DNA from: Rachycentron canadum
Taxonomy: Eukaryota; Chordata; Actinopteri; Carangiformes; Rachycentridae
NCBI GenBank assembly: GCA_038496675.1
Contig: CM076653.1
Location: 11,756,382-11,820,381, forward strand
Direction: 5' to 3'
Length of the DNA: 64,000 nt
Shown: positions 60,693 through 64,000 of the stretch, piece after piece
Layout: the number at the start of each line of letters is the position of its first letter
Numbering within the stretch: position 1 is the stretch's first letter
Program-made: the position numbers and the translations under genes
The notes under the pieces: generated by a model
Databases searched by the model: none
Told to the model about the DNA's origin: nothing
The model's input: only the letters and a program-made list of their open reading frames with translations

Positions 60693-60960
60693 CTTGACAA
60701 AGCTCAGAGATGCTCAAATGTAGCTCTTTCTCGGGTCCTCTTGGCTAAACCGACGAGCAGCCACCCTGTTATTCCTTTTGTTTTGGCTAACTCGCATGCC
60801 CCGGACCTGACGCTGACATGCAAGCCCCAGCCTTTCAAACCTACTGGCTGTCAAGTCTCTCAGGGACCTCTCCACTTCGACCCCTCACCCCCGCGGCCGG
60901 GAGCGCGGGGTGAGGGCGACCTCTAGCGGGCGCCTCACGGGCGTCACAGGCGCCTCTGCT
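60693..60960 (-). other. scap: Candidate SCAP non-coding exon 1 and core promoter region
   Basis: Because the first coding exon starts with an acceptor, a non-coding exon must lie upstream. The best candidate is the CpG-rich block near 60.7-60.95 kb. On the minus strand it ends GTCAAG followed by GCAAGT (60692-60687), the classic sequence of a GC-AG intron donor. This leaves a first intron of about 6.5 kb (60692-54132). The upper limit, and so the start site, is not determined. Confidence 0.45.
60882..60916. promoter_or_regulatory. Inverted repeat with paired TCACCCC (SRE-like) arms
   Basis: The left arm (60882-60895) and right arm (60904-60916) are reverse complements over 13 bases with one extra C. 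Each carries TCACCCC, the core of sterol regulatory elements, in opposite directions. The short spacer would allow a strong hairpin if transcribed. Position suggests the SCAP promoter or 5' leader. Function is inference. Confidence 0.45.
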
Positions 60961-61271
60961 CCCTCCATACAGGAGGCACCCGGGTCCCACCACGTTTCTC
61001 TTTTACTTCATTAATATGTGCATCAGTTTTTGGGAAAAGTGCTGCCTCATCAATATGCAAATGTATGAAGCAGGATGCTCCAACCTGTGATGAGATGGAA
61101 ATAGTCCTCACGTTGCCTATGGCATAAGTACGAAGCTTATACTGTATATTATTCTTAAGTTATGGCGTCCATGAGTCAGCATGTTCCACACACCCTGAAC
61201 CTTGATGGCAGGATATCAAAATGTGAATGTCACACAACACACGACACACGAGAATTGATTCATCCACTTCT

Positions 61272-61277
61272 TTTATT
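61272..61277 (-). terminator. elp6: ELP6 poly(A) signal
   Basis: AATAAA on the minus strand about 215 bases after the stop is the first canonical signal. It places the ELP6 3' end only about 300 bases before the presumed SCAP first exon, a compact head-to-tail arrangement. Confidence 0.6.
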
Positions 61278-61491
61278 TGAATAACTGGGAAAAAAAAAAC
61301 ATCTGGAACCAGGCTGGAGTCCAGCTGGGGTCACTGACACTTAGCAACGGGCCAAACCTGGAGCTTGGCTATGGGCTGATAAATTTGTCTAATTCACCAA
61401 CCGCTTTGGCAGCTCACCAACAAATATTTGTATTGTCTGGCAGTATCAAAACACGACAGTCATTTGTACACGAGGACAGTGAAGGTAGCAG

Positions 61492-62300
61492 CTAGAGAAC
61501 AGCGCTGGATGTCCCTCGAGCAAAGAAGGAAGCTCCTTTATCATGGACTTTGTACTGAAAGAGTTTCCTCTGTGTGTTCTGCCCATCACCTTGTCTCCTC
61601 CTCCAACACACCTCCACCTGAAAACAAAGGAATAATGTAGGTTTACTTCCATGTTTATTAGATTTCAATATTTCATCATGTCATTTACATGTAGCCTTTT
61701 CTACAGCTTGTTCCACCTGTTTGACTATTTTAAAAGTTACTGATTTATTTGCGTCCAACTGTAATTTCACTCAGGTGGGGTTATAAAAGGAGCTGCCCCA
61801 CCACAACAAAATCTGTGATGTAGCAGGACTATAATTGGACACAGGACTCAGATAATTTCTGTGCAACAATTGATTGAAGTAATAATTGATCAATTTGTGA
61901 GTCATTTTTAAAGCTAAACTGACAAAATCTATAATTTCCAGCTTCTCAGATGTTAGTTTTGTAGTCTGTTGTGAACTAAACTGGGCTGGTTCCTTCTTAT
62001 TTGTGTACAATAAATGTGCAAAAAGCAAAAACAATATCACCTCAGCTTTCAGAATATTCTTCAAATGTTGGAACAGGGTGGGATTTTAAAAGAAGAAATT
62101 AGGAATCTAGGTAAAAAAAATGGTGCTAAACTGAAAAGTTTTTAGTGCTAGATTTGTGTGAATTTGAGATTTTAATCTAATATGGGTGAAAAAAATGAAG
62201 ATACTTTGACTAAAAGATTAATTGAAAAAATTATTGTCAGTAAGTTGAAGCCAAAGACTATTGTCAAATTTATGTTAAATCAGACACACACACACACACA

Positions 62301-62357
<57 letters not shown>

Positions 62358-63589
62358 GGCCGTGTATGTCCCTGCAGTAGCCGGTTGGGAGACCCTGTAC
62401 ATGAAGAGTGAGGCTACACTGGTGGGTCAGGCCCTTCAGGAGCTGCTCTGAGCCTTCATCGTCGCCATCGTCCACCTCCTCTTCCCCATCACAGCGTACC
62501 AGCATCACTATGTTGCCCTGCAGTCACAGTCGAAGTCACAGTAATAAGGGACAGAGTCCTATGTGAGCTGTCCACTGTTTGATCCTAGGTTGCCTCGGGA
62601 TCATTGCTGCAAGTTCGTGCCGAGCAGTAAATATGTTTTTTGTGTTTTTTAACTTCTTTTAGTTTGGTAACCACATCACAAGTGAGCTGTTGCTAATGAA
62701 TTAAGAAAAATACAAAAATGTTTTGTGCTCTAAATCATTACCACTTGACTTTATCAGTGGCTTGTTGACTGACAGCGTTATACAACACAATAAAAACTAA
62801 TTCAGGATCATTTTGGGGAGATTTAATTTTACTTGGTTCAAAAACCGCATATACTCGAACCTGTAGCTGGGAGCAGACTGTGGCTCTGCAGTAGTGGCTG
62901 AAGTCCAGCACGTCTCCAGCGCTCACCCCCAGGCTCAGCAACACACTGACGTCGTCCACCAGCAGCACCGGGGGTCCCCACTCCTCTGCCCCTTCGTCCC
63001 CACCACCATCAGAGCTGCTCACGCTGGTCCGGACGAACTCATACAAACGGCGCAGGCCGACTGTAGGATCCCTGAATGCAGAGACACGAGGGAGATGGAG
63101 ATAATGAGAAACTGGCAACAAGCTTTCAAACTGTTTACAAGTTTGTTGTTGTTTGTTTGGATAAATAAATCACGAAAATGAAATTGGCTTTGTTTGGAAA
63201 ATGAATTATTTTGCCTGCGTAAACCCCAGACCCACGATGCATCAGTGGCCTTTTGATTTCATGTTGTATTCAAGTTTGTTTGTGGACAAATAGCCACTAC
63301 AGTGTATAAACATATTACTGTTTTATTGGTAAAAGTATATTAAAATAAAAAAATAAAAAATATTATTGATTGATAATAAAGTGTAGTGTACATCAATGTA
63401 AAACAAAAACAACAGGATCAATGAACCTACATCATATAACAAAGAAAAGTGATTTTTTTTGTACCTGAGGAAGTCCATGGCTTGACTTTCTGCGTTGGTT
63501 TCTTGAGGAATCAGAATTGACAGCGACTCTGTCAGTCCCTCCAGAAATATCAGCTGACCTTTCTCCTTTGCTTGTGCTAGACTCACACC
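61492..63589 (-). CDS. elp6: ELP6, Elongator subunit, last four coding exons (5' part outside window)
   Basis: ELP6 forms a RecA-like hexameric ring with ELP4 and ELP5; Elongator modifies wobble uridines of tRNAs. Exons in transcript order: 63589-63465, 63071-62861, 62517-62356, 61617-61492. They encode 207 residues, of about 266 in human. Matching blocks: GVSLAQAKEKGQLIFLEGL, VLLVDDVSVLLSLGVSAGDV, LDFSHYCRATVCSQLQ, HVQGLPTGYCRDIHGQ and the end ASFFARGTSSAVL followed by TAG at 61494-61492. The acceptor above 63589 is in phase 0, so roughly 60 residues lie further upstream, beyond the window edge. An acidic insert (EEEVDDGDDEG) follows the VMLVRCDG strand. The donor of the 62356 exon is the first GT of a long GT microsatellite. 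Confidence 0.94.
62281..62355. repeat. (CA)n microsatellite providing the ELP6 donor
   Basis: About 35 CA units with one GA interruption. On the minus strand the tract starts as GTGTGT at base 62355, immediately after the ELP6 exon. Confidence 0.96.
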
Positions 63590-63684
63590 CTGGGAAAAGG
63601 AAAATATAGTTCCTGCCACCAAAATAAAGCTACATCATTTGACTGAATGTCATATAAATTATTGCAGAAAAGCAAACATTTTTG

Positions 63685-63910
63685 TCTGCAGCCCAGGAAC
63701 ATCCCACAGAGCTGCAGTGTTGGAGAAGCTCTGACCAGTCGTCACATCACAGTTTGGTCAAAGTCAAAGTCCCTCACATCCTCACACTCGGGACTAAATG
63801 TTCAGCTGCTGCCTGATATATCCACCGCTGAGAGGTAACCATGGTAACCAGGTAATAATGTTATTGACTCCACCTGTTAGTGTCATAATGTGATGGCTGA
63901 TCAGTGTATA
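63685..63910 (-). mobile_element. Tc1-like transposon fossil, copy 3, 5' end fragment
   Basis: The sequence is the reverse complement of the first 230 bases of copy 2, including the terminal CATAATGTGATGGCTGATCA at its outer end. It lies in the ELP6 intron upstream of the exon ending at 63589. Confidence 0.7.
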
Positions 63911-64000
63911 ATCCATCAGAAGTACAAACCTGGTAATGAAAAATCCTGGTAATGAGTTAAATTTGTTAAATTTCCCGTGTGTCCAGTGATGTTGGAGTCT

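Overview
The window is nuclear DNA from a bony fish, most likely a percomorph teleost. I infer this from intron-rich genes with GT-AG splice sites, very long CA/TG microsatellites, fossil Tc1-like transposons, LINE 3' tails and a tRNA-like dispersed repeat of the kind common in spiny-rayed fishes. The species cannot be named from this sequence. Three genes are recognised from their proteins: PTPN23 (HD-PTP), SCAP and ELP6, in the neighbouring order they also have in mammals. I rebuilt exon by exon; every splice phase closes, giving PTPN23 as 25 coding exons and 1916 residues and SCAP as 22 coding exons and 1273 residues.

Layout. Bases 1-306 are a compound microsatellite. About 0.3-12.0 kb is intergenic: repeat fossils plus a decayed copy of PTPN23 exon 2 with some of its intron. 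PTPN23 runs on the plus strand from 12214 to 27229. A convergent gap of about 4 kb follows, holding two closely opposed poly(A) signals and a compact group of CRE, E-box and RFX-type sites. SCAP runs on the minus strand, with its stop at 31627, start codon at 54052 and a likely non-coding first exon ending at 60693. ELP6 is also on the minus strand; its last four coding exons lie at 61492-63589 and its 5' end is beyond the window.

Roles. PTPN23 is an ESCRT-associated Bro1 protein that sorts receptors into multivesicular bodies; it carries a phosphatase-like domain whose key loops deviate from active enzymes. SCAP is the sterol-sensing escort that carries SREBP from ER to Golgi; its sterol-sensing, COPII-sorting and WD40 parts are intact. 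ELP6 is a subunit of the Elongator ELP4-5-6 ring, which acts in tRNA wobble-uridine modification. They are neighbours rather than a pathway.

No convincing new biological system was found. The best leads are the exon-2 ghost upstream of PTPN23, the regulatory cluster and possible separate transcript between PTPN23 and SCAP, an 18-codon uORF and an inverted pair of SRE-like motifs at the SCAP 5' end, exons of SCAP and ELP6 whose splice sites are built into microsatellites, and a 13-unit minisatellite with mirror-ordered variants.
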